In this document: positions 1-6,712 of the stretch, in pieces | How positions within the stretch are numbered: the stretch's first letter is position 1 | How the letters are laid out: every line of letters begins with the position of its first letter | Source of the DNA: Pseudomonas fluorescens | GTDB taxonomy: Bacteria; Pseudomonadota; Gammaproteobacteria; Pseudomonadales; Pseudomonadaceae | Length of the DNA stretch: 64,000 bases | Direction of reading: 5' to 3' | Assembly: GCF_902497855.1 (NCBI RefSeq) | Contig: NZ_CABVHU010000022.1 | Coordinates: 1-64,000 of the forward strand | Translations under genes and position numbers: made by a program | Notes under the pieces: generated by a model | Told to the model about the DNA's origin: nothing | The model's input: the letters and a program-made list of their open reading frames with translations, nothing else | Databases searched by the model: none

Positions 1-11
1 CGTCAGTTGAT

Positions 12-40
12 GGCGTTGATGGGCTGAAACGCCCTTTTTT
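12..40 (+). terminator. Intrinsic terminator of a gene left of the window
   Basis: GGCGTT (12-17) pairs with AACGCC (28-33), or GGGC (21-24) with GCCC (31-34), and six T follow directly (35-40). The gene it ends lies outside the window. Confidence 0.65.
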
Positions 41-61
41 GTCTGCTGCCCGCACAAAAGC

Positions 62-88
62 AAACGCCCCGAACAAGTCGGGGCGTTT
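62..88. terminator. Hairpin, probable bidirectional terminator
   Basis: AAACGCCCCG (62-71) and CGGGGCGTTT (79-88) form a perfect 10-bp stem with a 7-nt loop. There is no long T-run on the plus side and a T-rich flank on the minus side, so the direction is uncertain. Bases 89-294 hold nothing else I can support. Confidence 0.5.
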
Positions 89-294
89 GATTGGAACCAC
101 CATCAGTGCGTTTTCACACAGTCTGTTCGGGTGCCGTTTTTGCGTTTGTAGGATTTTTTACCGCCGCGCTCTCCTCCTCCTGCAATACCCGAAAGCTCCC
201 GCGGGAATGTCCGTTTCGTCCTACATCCAGCACTGCGCACTTGGGGCTATCTTGAATGACTGGCTGGATAGATAAAACAACGCGAGAAAGAACA

Positions 295-405
295 ATGAAC
301 CGTGACATCTTTTCCGAACTGGTAGACGGCCTCGACGCCTTGGCCGCTGAGCGTCAAGGTAATGTCACGCTGCTGACCTATCGAGTGAAACGCTCCAAAT
401 CGCCC
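295..405 (+). pseudogene. 5' fragment of an HTH (HigA/YiaG-like) antitoxin gene
   Basis: From the ATG at 295 the frame reads MNRDIFSELVDGLDALAAER and continues about 15 more residues. This resembles the N-terminus of roughly 95-residue HTH antitoxins of Pseudomonas (family resemblance recalled, not searched). The DNA-binding helix-turn-helix part is missing: the frame runs through unrelated sequence into the Phd antitoxin at 487. A second diverged copy of the same fragment is at 5164, so both look like relics of one cassette. The right border is approximate. Confidence 0.5.
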
Positions 406-446
406 CCCGTCCCACTTGAAGAATCGCGCATCTTTACCGCCCCCCA

Positions 447-474
447 ATATTCTGGCTATATTTGTCCAGAATAT
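447..474. promoter_or_regulatory. Palindromic operator of the Phd/VapC operon
   Basis: ATATTCTGG (447-455) and CCAGAATAT (466-474) are perfect 9-nt inverted repeats around a 10-nt spacer, ending 12 nt before the antitoxin start. Phd-family antitoxins bind palindromes over their own promoter, so this is the expected autoregulatory site. The identification is inferred from position and symmetry. Confidence 0.6.
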
Positions 475-486
475 GGGAGAGAAACC

Positions 487-726
487 ATGATCGTCGTACC
501 GTTGGCCGAAGCAAAAAACAATCTGTCCAAACTCGTCGACGACGCAGCCGCCGGCCAGATCATCACCATTGCCAAGCATGGTCGGGCCCTTGCCCGCCTG
601 GTTCCCGTGGGGAAATCCAGCGGACGGCGCATCGGAGCGATGAAAGGCAAACTGGTACTTCCCGCAGACTTCGATGCTCCATTGCCGGATGACATGCTCG
701 ATGCTTTCGAAGGCGCCCAAGGGTGA
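487..726 (+). CDS. Type II antitoxin, Phd/YefM family
   Basis: This 79-aa protein has the Phd/YefM N-terminus (MIVVPLAEAKNNLSKLVDDA) that folds into the DNA-binding domain, and a C-terminal tail (RIGAMKG..DAFEG) of the type that wraps the partner toxin. The ATG at 487 is chosen because GGGAGA lies at 475-480 and the family N-terminus begins there; an upstream in-frame extension to 256 reads through relic sequence. The stop overlaps the GTG of the PIN toxin by 4 nt, so the two genes are translationally coupled. The antitoxin should neutralise the toxin and repress the operon through the palindrome at 447-474. Confidence 0.85.
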   Translation: MIVVPLAEAKNNLSKLVDDAAAGQIITIAKHGRALARLVPVGKSSGRRIGAMKGKLVLPADFDAPLPDDMLDAFEGAQG

Positions 727-1100
727 GGCTTTTGCTCGACACCCATATTCTGCTCTGGACGCTCAGCGATGACTCCAGGTTATCCGCCAAAGCCAGAAAG
801 GTCATTGAGAGCGCCGCCGACATTTACGTCAGCGCAGCGACATTCTGGGAGATGGCGATCAAGGTCGGGCTGGGAAAGCTGGACGTTGATATGGAGGAGA
901 TCCGCCAGTATTGCCTTGAAAGCGGGTTCATCGAACTGCCCGTGACTTCAGAACATGCGATTGCCGTGAAGGACCTTGAGCATCACCACCGCGACCCTTT
1001 CGACCGCCTGATTATTGCAACGGCCATGACAGAACCGATGAAACTGCTCACGGCCGATCCATTGGTTGCCAGGTATACGGATCTGGCTGTTTTGGTCTAA
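723..1100 (+). CDS. vapC: PIN-domain ribonuclease toxin (VapC-like)
   Basis: This 125-aa PIN-domain protein starts at GTG 723, overlapping the antitoxin gene by 4 nt. The acidic metal-binding residues are visible: Asp in LLLDTHILLW near the N-terminus, Glu in TFWEMAIK around residue 43, Asp in RDPFDRLIIATA around residue 92, and Asp in LTADP. The length is typical of the family. PIN toxins cleave RNA, often initiator tRNA or rRNA; the target here cannot be read from sequence. Pairing with a Phd-type rather than VapB-type antitoxin is a common alternative arrangement. The gene ends 14 nt from the convergent nucleotidyltransferase gene. Confidence 0.88.
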   Translation: MRLLLDTHILLWTLSDDSRLSAKARKVIESAADIYVSAATFWEMAIKVGLGKLDVDMEEIRQYCLESGFIELPVTSEHAIAVKDLEHHHRDPFDRLIIATAMTEPMKLLTADPLVARYTDLAVLV

Positions 1101-1114
1101 TCGACCGCTACCCG

Positions 1115-1858
1115 TCAGGTAGGGATACCGCGACGTGCTTGCTGCTCGAGCATCCAGTCCTTAAAAGATCTGAGGGCTGCCGAAAACGTATCTGCTGCGG
1201 AGTCTGGCACCCTTGCCTGTCTCAGAAAATAATCAATGTCATGCCTCATTTTCGGAGCGATTCGTAAAAAGAGTTCTACATAATCCTCCAGTGTCAGAGG
1301 CCACGATTGCTCCTGATCCAGACGCAGGATGTTCGTCGACCTGATGAGTTTTCGGGACGCCTCGCGCTGCAAGCGACGTAGTTGCTCGGTATCAGTCGTA
1401 CACTCAATCGACGTGGCGTACTTCCTTAGCATCCGAGCGAAATCTCCGTTGACTGCCATTGCGATCTCGCGTGAGGGCTTAAAACGCTGAAATTCGCTGC
1501 TAAGGTCACTTCCCCAAACACACCGGCAATGATGTTTTAGCCAGTAGCCCCAGCTAAAATGATTCTCAGGAGCCAGAGCTTCAGTGCGAGTTCCTACATC
1601 GAAATCAATCTTGGTGACTTCTGGATGTCGTTCCTGCAGCTCATCCTTTATACGCTCTAGCTGGCTGTTATAAAGTTCAAGTTGACCATTGATCAGCAGT
1701 GTGACATCCAAGTCTGACTCACCTGGTCTCGCTTGTCCGCGGGCAACGCTGCCATACAGGTAGATGCTATCTACTGCCGTCCCGAGCGCCTCGACCAAGG
1801 TCGGGCAGACATCTCCGACAACACTCTCAAACTCTGGTTGGAGATTGACAGCTGGCAT
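1115..1858 (-). CDS. Nucleotidyltransferase-domain protein (adenylyltransferase-like)
   Basis: This protein of about 247 aa carries the polymerase-beta-like nucleotidyltransferase signature: YLYGSVARGQARPGESDLDV gives the GS..RG and SDLD metal-binding motif. A further acidic residue in KIDFDVGTR could complete the catalytic triad, and an alpha-helical C-terminal half follows. The layout resembles aminoglycoside adenylyltransferases and MNT-type antitoxin AMPylases, but no HEPN partner is adjacent, so neither role is proven. I favour the ATG at 1858 (GAGGGA upstream). ATG 1903 and TTG 1936 are longer possibilities without good ribosome sites. It lies downstream of, and in the same direction as, the effector locus and may belong to the same island. 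Confidence 0.7.
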   Translation of the reverse strand: MPAVNLQPEFESVVGDVCPTLVEALGTAVDSIYLYGSVARGQARPGESDLDVTLLINGQLELYNSQLERIKDELQERHPEVTKIDFDVGTRTEALAPENHFSWGYWLKHHCRCVWGSDLSSEFQRFKPSREIAMAVNGDFARMLRKYATSIECTTDTEQLRRLQREASRKLIRSTNILRLDQEQSWPLTLEDYVELFLRIAPKMRHDIDYFLRQARVPDSAADTFSAALRSFKDWMLEQQARRGIPT

Positions 1859-2040
1859 GGTCTTAATGAATCCCTCGGCATCTGTGCCATGACCCTTATC
1901 CATGAAAATTGTCCGATTGGTTAGTGACTGTAGCAATCGTTAGCTGAGCGAGTAACTACCTGTCAAGCAGGAGTTCTGAAAAAAGGGACGGAATACCAAT
2001 ACCGATTTAATAGCCTGCCTATATGTACTTGGCGGCACGT

Positions 2041-2278
2041 CACAAGCATCCCCAGAGCCACTATTACAAACCTCCTGAATGGCCAATAGCTAAGAAACTC
2101 CACCAATACCAATGCCGATGTAACCACCGGTGCCCATGTACTTGGCAGCCCGACTGATCGCATTCACATGAGTGGAATACCCTGGTATTAGCCCCGGTAG
2201 TCCGGCCTTGTCCCAATGGTGCACCAGGCTACGGCTGGAAATACCGGGTGCCGTTTTAAGCTTGAGGTGAAGCCCCAA
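2041..2278 (-). pseudogene. Decayed duplicate of the effector C-terminal region
   Basis: Read on the minus strand, this matches residues of about 313-392 of the PAAR effector, such as ISSRSLVHHWDKAG, NAISRAAKYM and GGYIGIGIGGVS. The DNA repeat is 2041-2275 against 2910-3144, offset 869. The duplicate has an in-frame TAG at 2090-2092 where the effector has TCG. Homology continues for about 17 codons past that stop (LAIQEVCN, GSG, AC) and then diverges. It begins right after the stop of the immunity candidate. The order tip-toxin, immunity, displaced toxin fragment is typical of recombining polymorphic-toxin loci. Confidence 0.8.
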
Positions 2279-2281
2279 AAA

Positions 2282-2671
2282 TCACTCCAACTTCATCAGC
2301 CCATACGCAATGAATCCCCAAACAGCAATGCCAGCCAGCATCACCGCTTTGATTTTCAAAAGACGCTTTAAATGGGGGGGGAAGTTTTTATTATCCTCGG
2401 GGTCCAGCTCGCCAATGCGGATTGAAACCCTTGGCATAGTCACCATCCCGGCGATTTTTGCTATTAGCAAGAGGCCCCCAAACCACCCCTGCTGCCGCAA
2501 ACCTGGACCCCAGGTATGAACATAACGACTATTTTTTAAGGCCTCCAGCATGGCGTCTAGGTAACGCCATCTGAGGTACAGACTGTATGCAGTGCTCGCA
2601 ATGGCCAGCAAAATCGGACCGGCTAGAATCCAAAAAGCTAGCCAGGACATCCAAAAATCCTTTCCCATCAT
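2282..2671 (-). CDS. Small membrane protein, candidate immunity protein for the PAAR effector
   Basis: This 129-aa protein has hydrophobic segments at about residues 9-31 (WLAFWILAGPILLAIASTAY) and 108-126 (AVMLAGIAVWGFIAYGL), plus a weaker one near 63-77, so it is probably an inner-membrane protein. Its ATG at 2671 overlaps the effector stop by 4 nt (ATGA), which implies coupled translation. A second ATG follows directly. I do not recognise the family. Gene order, coupling and membrane location suggest immunity against a membrane-acting toxin, which is inference. Right behind it lies the displaced toxin fragment. Confidence 0.65.
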   Translation of the reverse strand: MMGKDFWMSWLAFWILAGPILLAIASTAYSLYLRWRYLDAMLEALKNSRYVHTWGPGLRQQGWFGGLLLIAKIAGMVTMPRVSIRIGELDPEDNKNFPPHLKRLLKIKAVMLAGIAVWGFIAYGLMKLE

Positions 2672-4083
2672 GGCTGGGTTTTCTCGTATAAAATTTCACC
2701 CATTAACTCACCGCCATCACCCATATAAGTCGTACCCACCCATGCTCCAGTACCGATCAAGGTCGCGGCGCAGACAACTCCCCCAATTCCTGTAGAGACT
2801 CCAAGCGCCAGACAGATAGGTCCACTGACATATTTACCTATCTCTGCACCCGCAACGCCACCAAAGGTGGACCCAGCAAACTTTCCTCCCTCCGTAAACC
2901 TGACCTTCTCACAAGCGGCCCCAGAGCCAATATTACAAACCTCCTGAATGGCCAATAGCGAAGAAACGCCACCAATACCAATGCCGATGTAACCACCGGT
3001 GCTCATGTACTTGGCAGCCCGACTGATCGCATTCACATGAATGGAATACCCTGGTATCTGGCCCGGTCCCCCGGCCTTGTCCCAGTGATGCACCAGGCTG
3101 CGACTGGAGATACCAAGGGCCGTCTTCAACTTGGGGTGATCACCCAAGGTCGTCTGCCCACGCAAGCGGGTGGAGTTCAGCAGATGTGCATCCAGTTGGG
3201 CAAGCAGACGCTGGCGCTCGGTGAAGAACTGCGGCGATCTGAGGTGACCGTGCTGGCGATAGCTGTCCTGATGCAGGCGTTCCATGGCTTGAAGGGTATC
3301 GCGCAGGCTGGTCAGGTGCTTTTCCATCACCACCGCGCTAACGCCAAGCCAGGTCGAGGTCTTGCTGGTAAAACTGGCGATTTCAGCCGCGTGGCGGACC
3401 ATGAAATCGGCTTCCTCCGGTGTCAGGGGATCGAGGTCAGCCTTGACCTGTTGAGCAGTCTGCATCAGCAGCGCTTCCTGATAGGTGCAGGAGGTGTTAT
3501 CCGGATCGCTCAGCACGATCATCGATCCCGCTTTGAGATCGCCTGACCGGGGGTTGAGCGCCTGAAACTTGCTCATCACGGCCGGGTTGCGCGTGGGGAA
3601 CAGCGTCGCTTCCAATGCTTCGCGGGTCATGCTTTTGGGCACGACATAGAAGCCAGGTTCCTGAGGCTCTGCGCTGTTGAATACCGCTGGCGCTGGAGGG
3701 CTTGAAGGGACGAAACCGGATTGACGCGGCGCTACCGAATGCCGGGCCGCCGCAGGAGAGTTCGGTTGAGCGGCGCTATGTGAGGCATTCCGCGCAGGAC
3801 GTGCTTCATACTGATAGGTAGCCGTGAATACCGAAGGGATCAGTTGTGCTTTACAGGGACAATTGCTGTAGCTGTCCAGCGTGCCAGCCACGTGCTTGCC
3901 ATGACTGATTATGTGCGAAACGCCACCGACGATTCGATAAGTCTCGCCGTCCTCTCCACAGGTGACTCGATCGCCTTCGCGAGCATGAGCCAGGCCATAC
4001 ATCATGACTCTGGTATCGCCATCCAGGACTTTGCCACCGCAGGTGGTCTTGTCATTCAAGCCAATGAAATAACCCTCATTCAT
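2668..4083 (-). CDS. PAAR-domain type VI secretion effector, membrane-active type suspected
   Basis: The protein has 471 aa. Residues 1-85 form a PAAR domain (GLNDKTTCGGKVLDGD.., HGKHVAGTLDSYSNCPC) that caps the VgrG spike of type VI secretion systems. A Pro/Ala-rich linker spans 86-140, a LysM-like segment about 142-195 (FYVVPKSMTREAL.., AGSMIVLSDP), a helical part 200-310, a conserved block 312-395, and a glycine-rich hydrophobic tail 396-455 (KFAGSTFGGVAGAEIGKYVS..) resembling glycine-zipper membrane-inserting toxins. Start 4083 is chosen for GGAGAAG upstream; ATG 4104 is in frame. No VgrG, Hcp or core T6SS gene is nearby, so this is an orphan effector. The toxic activity is inferred from the hydrophobic tail and the membrane partner. 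Confidence 0.75.
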   Translation of the reverse strand: MNEGYFIGLNDKTTCGGKVLDGDTRVMMYGLAHAREGDRVTCGEDGETYRIVGGVSHIISHGKHVAGTLDSYSNCPCKAQLIPSVFTATYQYEARPARNASHSAAQPNSPAAARHSVAPRQSGFVPSSPPAPAVFNSAEPQEPGFYVVPKSMTREALEATLFPTRNPAVMSKFQALNPRSGDLKAGSMIVLSDPDNTSCTYQEALLMQTAQQVKADLDPLTPEEADFMVRHAAEIASFTSKTSTWLGVSAVVMEKHLTSLRDTLQAMERLHQDSYRQHGHLRSPQFFTERQRLLAQLDAHLLNSTRLRGQTTLGDHPKLKTALGISSRSLVHHWDKAGGPGQIPGYSIHVNAISRAAKYMSTGGYIGIGIGGVSSLLAIQEVCNIGSGAACEKVRFTEGGKFAGSTFGGVAGAEIGKYVSGPICLALGVSTGIGGVVCAATLIGTGAWVGTTYMGDGGELMGEILYEKTQP

Positions 4084-4261
4084 TGATGTACTTCTCCATT
4101 TCATGCGACTGAGTCCACGATGTTTTCGACCGTAGACTGAGAATATTGGGCGACGACGAATAAGACGGTGGAACGCGTACTGAAAGCAATCCAATGGCAT
4201 AGTCAAATGAACGAATAGGAGTTTTCGTAATAACAAACAACCAATTTCCTACAGCGGAAGT

Positions 4262-4291
4262 TTCAAAATGTAACTTTTCTTTAAAATGTAA
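4262..4291. repeat. Direct repeat TTxAAAATGTAA upstream of the effector gene
   Basis: TTCAAAATGTAA (4262-4273) and TTTAAAATGTAA (4280-4291) are an 11-of-12 direct repeat with an 18-nt period, in an AT-rich stretch about 180-210 nt upstream of the effector start. They could be regulator sites; no function is shown. The rest of 4084-4554 contains no gene I can support. Confidence 0.35.
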
Positions 4292-4471
4292 GCGCGGTGT
4301 CTGTGTTGTTTCTTTCACGAACGAGCGCAGCCCGATGGATAGACTAAACAACGACATCTTCCTGGACTGTGTGAAAACCCTACTGACCTGAGCGGCGCTC
4401 AAAGAAATTTAAACACTCATGTTTAATCGCTTCGAAAATTACTTCGTGAAAAGCCACAACACCTTGCGGCG

Positions 4472-4485
4472 TTACCTACAGGTAA
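4472..4485. promoter_or_regulatory. Perfect palindrome upstream of the DUF6124 leader
   Basis: TTACCT (4472-4477) and AGGTAA (4480-4485) form a 14-bp palindrome with a 2-nt centre, about 75 nt before the structured leader. It could be a dimeric repressor operator for the promoter that should lie between here and 4560. No convincing -35/-10 pair was identified. Confidence 0.35.
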
Positions 4486-4554
4486 GACAGAATCCGCCGG
4501 CTTGTGCGCCGTGAGCCTTGGTTCTATCGTTTCCGTGCCGCTGAAAATTTAGCG

Positions 4555-4765
4555 ACCGGGCTTGGAAACCCGACGGGTAAACGACACTAAGGCACTCTTC
4601 ATAACGTACTCGTTCGCACTATGTGCATTTCGTTATGGCGGCTGTGCGTGGGAGACCTTTTGGGTCTGCCGGGCTCGTTTACCCTGGTTTTCCAACCTGC
4701 GTACAGCTGCCACCCCTTCGCTTGGAAACGAATGTGGCAGCCTCACCAGTAAACGAGGATTTGCC
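4555..4765 (+). promoter_or_regulatory. Structured 5' leader of the DUF6124 gene with mutually exclusive helices
   Basis: P1: TTGGAAACC (4562-4570) with GGTTTTCCAA (4686-4695), and GGGTAAACGA (4575-4584) with TCGTTTACCC (4675-4684). Inside P1 lie CATAACG (4600-4606) with CGTTATG (4631-4637), GCAC/GTGC (4616-4619/4623-4626), and AGACC/GGTCT (4653-4657/4663-4667). P4: GCTGCCAC (4706-4713) with GTGGCAGC (4734-4741), extended by TTCG/CGAA. CCTC (4741-4744) faces GAGG (4755-4758) of the ribosome site. TTGGAAAC recurs at 4722-4729 and GTAAACGA at 4749-4756, so the arm 4675-4695 can pair either with the 5' copies or with copies overlapping the ribosome site. The structure is read by eye. Confidence 0.65.
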
Positions 4766-5110
4766 ATGTTCAAAGTCACACCCAACCCGCCGGACACCGA
4801 TCCGGCATCTCCGTGCGAAACCCTCGACGCCGCCGAGCGCGCCCTCGACTATCACCCAAAGCCGGACGTCCCCATCATGGACAACCCGCGCACTCCCGGC
4901 ACCATGTTCATCGTCAACCCGGAACTCGATACCGAAACCCTGCTGGCCCATGCTTGCGAGTCGCTGGCCTCGGCCAATGTCATGACGATGGATTTGGCGG
5001 ACCACACGGATGGGCCCAGGCGCAATACCCTATTAGGCATCGCGCAAGTCATCATGCTGGGTGAGCTGGCGGTGACCCGGGCGCTGGATCGGCTTGACCC
5101 GATTGAATAG
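4766..5110 (+). CDS. DUF6124 family protein
   Basis: This small cytosolic protein of 114 aa belongs to the Pseudomonas DUF6124 family (recognised from its MFKVTPNPP N-terminus, the MFIVNPELDTETLLAHACES block and NTLLGIAQVIMLGELAV near the C-terminus). Function is unknown. ATG 4766 is chosen because the family N-terminus begins there and GAGGA lies 8 nt upstream. The upstream open frame to 4562 is the structured leader, not protein. These genes often occur as several paralogues per Pseudomonas genome (recalled). Expression is probably set by the leader, whose alternative helices include the ribosome site. Confidence 0.85.
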   Translation: MFKVTPNPPDTDPASPCETLDAAERALDYHPKPDVPIMDNPRTPGTMFIVNPELDTETLLAHACESLASANVMTMDLADHTDGPRRNTLLGIAQVIMLGELAVTRALDRLDPIE

Positions 5111-5163
5111 TCCCGGCCGCAGTGGCTTCGGCTAACTGTCACGAAATCAACGCGAGAACGAAA

Positions 5164-5361
5164 ATGAAACGTGACAGCTTTTTTGAACCGGTTGAAGACT
5201 TTGATGGGTTGGCTGCTGAGCGTGTGAGTGATGCAGAACTCTGTTACCAACGCATAGGAGCAATGAAAGTAAAACTGGTGCTTCCCGAAGACTTCGACGC
5301 GCCATTATCCAACGAAATGTTTGATGCTTTTGAAGGTTCTTCGCGATCCCTATACCAGTAA
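5164..5361 (+). pseudogene. Fused relic of an HTH-antitoxin/Phd-antitoxin cassette
   Basis: The frame from ATG 5164 begins MKRDSFFEPVEDFDGLAAER, a diverged copy of the HTH-antitoxin fragment at 295. It jumps after about 28 codons to RIGAMKVKLVLPEDFDAPLS and on to DAFEG, the C-terminal tail of the Phd antitoxin at 487-726. The conserved AACGCGAGA just upstream is also shared (269-277 and 5149-5157). An internal deletion has therefore removed the promoter and most of the Phd gene, and no PIN toxin follows. It could be translated as a 65-aa chimera, but most likely it is debris of a duplicated locus. Confidence 0.65.
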
Positions 5362-5376
5362 TTCAGTGGTGCCAAG

Positions 5377-5435
5377 GGCTGGAAAGCTTTGTTGTCCGGG
5401 ATGGCCTCTTCGCTGGCAAGCCAGCTCCTACAGGG
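5377..5435. repeat. Left copy of a 59-bp direct repeat ending in a REP element
   Basis: This copy (GGCTGGAAAGC..GGGATGGCC followed by the REP arm CTTCGCTGGCAAGCCAGCTC) is identical to 6787-6845 except for one base. The two copies lie either side of the Xre/RES pair in the same orientation. Confidence 0.8.
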
Positions 5436-5603
5436 ATCTGTGGTGTTCGCACCCATGCTGACGACGCAAAACTGTGTTCAGTATTTGTTGTAGCACTTCA
5501 TTGGCAAGCATTGGGGTTCTCAATGTTGGCCAATGAAGAGCTAGGTGCTCTCTGCCATTTGGCATTATAGTAAATGCCAGATGTCTTGACGCCGGAGGCT
5601 ACC

Positions 5604-6173
5604 ATGAGTGCCAGGAAGAAAATCGAACCCACCGATGGGGCCCGCGTAAGAGTCGATCGGGTCGGTACGGCTAAATCGCGCAACGCTGAAGCGGCCTTGG
5701 CGCTTTTGAAAAACAACCAGCCTGCGGTGGCATTGACTGATACACCTCGCGCCACACACATGGTTGCGATATTGCTCCACGGCGACGTGAGTGATGATCG
5801 TATGGAGATTTATAGGGCCGTAAGAAACGGTTTCCCGCTTCAGTCGGTGATCGACATGATTGAACACAGTGACGTTTACAAACGGTATGGCGTGCTGTCG
5901 AGGATCGTGGGCGCATCTGATCGCACCCTGGCCCGACGGTTGAAATACCCCGAAGAAGTCTTGACCTCCGAGCAAAGCACGCGCGCACTCTATTATGCCG
6001 AGGTGTTGGAGAAGGCCACCGATGTGTTGGGCTCGCGTGAGCTGGCCGAGCAATGGATGGTCAAACCTGCTCGCGGCCTGGATGGTGAGATGCCCATTGA
6101 TTTGATTTCCAACTCGGTGGGTTATGAGCTGGTGACTGACTTTCTGACGCGCATCGAGTACGGGGTCTATTGA
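5604..6173 (+). CDS. Antitoxin of the Xre/MbcA/ParS type (DUF2384)
   Basis: This 189-aa protein is the cognate antitoxin of the RES toxin that follows. The N-terminal half is an Xre-like helix bundle with an HTH-like segment (YGVLSRIVGASDRTLARRLK). The C-terminal part matches the MbcA/ParS toxin-binding region (AEVLEKATDVLGSRELAEQW.., PARGLDGEMPIDLI). The start at 5604 has GGAGG at 5594-5598. The stop codon shares one base with the toxin start (TGATG), indicating coupled synthesis. It is expected to bind and block the RES active site and to repress its own operon. A longer start at 5574 lacks a ribosome site. Confidence 0.88.
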   Translation: MSARKKIEPTDGARVRVDRVGTAKSRNAEAALALLKNNQPAVALTDTPRATHMVAILLHGDVSDDRMEIYRAVRNGFPLQSVIDMIEHSDVYKRYGVLSRIVGASDRTLARRLKYPEEVLTSEQSTRALYYAEVLEKATDVLGSRELAEQWMVKPARGLDGEMPIDLISNSVGYELVTDFLTRIEYGVY

Positions 6174-6670
6174 TGGCTAAAGACCCTTTAAGCAGTGAGA
6201 TTCACTTCTGGCGCCTTGACGCTGCTGAGTATGCCCCCACCTGGCATTTGGGTGTGGGGGCAGAAAAGGTGGGTGGACGCTGGAACCCGAAAGGCATGGC
6301 CACGGTTTATGCCAGCCTGGATGCCTCTACGGCCATTCTTGAGGTGGCCGTACACAAGGATTTCGATGCGTTGGATTGCAAGCCCCATCGCCTGACGCAG
6401 GCCCGTGTGCTGGACCCGTCGAGGATTTATGTGGTGCAGCCCGACAGCATTGCAAACCCTCATTGGTTGGTACCCGGCACGCCTAGCCGCAGCCAGCAAC
6501 AGTTCGGTGCCGACCTGCTGAACCAGCATCCCTTTGTATTGGTGCCTTCCAGCGTGTCGCCGCATAGCTGGAATTTGCTGATGAACCCGCAAATGGCTGA
6601 TGGCTTGTACGAGCTGGTGCTGCAAGAGCCTTTCGGCCTGGATGGCCGGCTTAATAAGCCTCAAGCCTGA
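6173..6670 (+). CDS. RES-domain toxin (NAD+-consuming)
   Basis: This 165-aa RES-family toxin follows the Xre antitoxin with a 1-nt overlap. The family signature residues are visible: Arg in EKVGGRWNPKG (R36), Glu in TAILEVAVH (E57) and Ser in LVPSSVSPHSWNLLMNP (about S122). RES toxins either phosphorolyse or hydrolyse NAD+ (MbcT, Res) or ADP-ribosylate host enzymes (ParT). The sequence does not decide which applies here. The pair is bracketed by direct 59-bp repeats, which could let the whole module be gained or lost by recombination. Confidence 0.9.
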   Translation: MAKDPLSSEIHFWRLDAAEYAPTWHLGVGAEKVGGRWNPKGMATVYASLDASTAILEVAVHKDFDALDCKPHRLTQARVLDPSRIYVVQPDSIANPHWLVPGTPSRSQQQFGADLLNQHPFVLVPSSVSPHSWNLLMNPQMADGLYELVLQEPFGLDGRLNKPQA

Positions 6671-6712
6671 AGAGCATTCTTTCCTAAAGTCCCCAACGCA
6701 CAGTCGATCAAA

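Noticed and set aside
1115..1936. HEPN/MNT toxin-antitoxin pair
   Set aside because: Only the nucleotidyltransferase half is present; no HEPN gene is adjacent on either side.
4076..4402. 108-codon frame upstream of the PAAR gene on the minus strand
   Set aside because: It has a TTG start, no ribosome site and no recognisable domain, and it overlaps the effector start in another frame. It is listed as part of the AT-rich regulatory region instead.
4562..4765. In-frame N-terminal extension of the DUF6124 protein
   Set aside because: The family N-terminus starts at 4766 behind a proper ribosome site, and the upstream bases form nested complementary stems typical of RNA, not protein.
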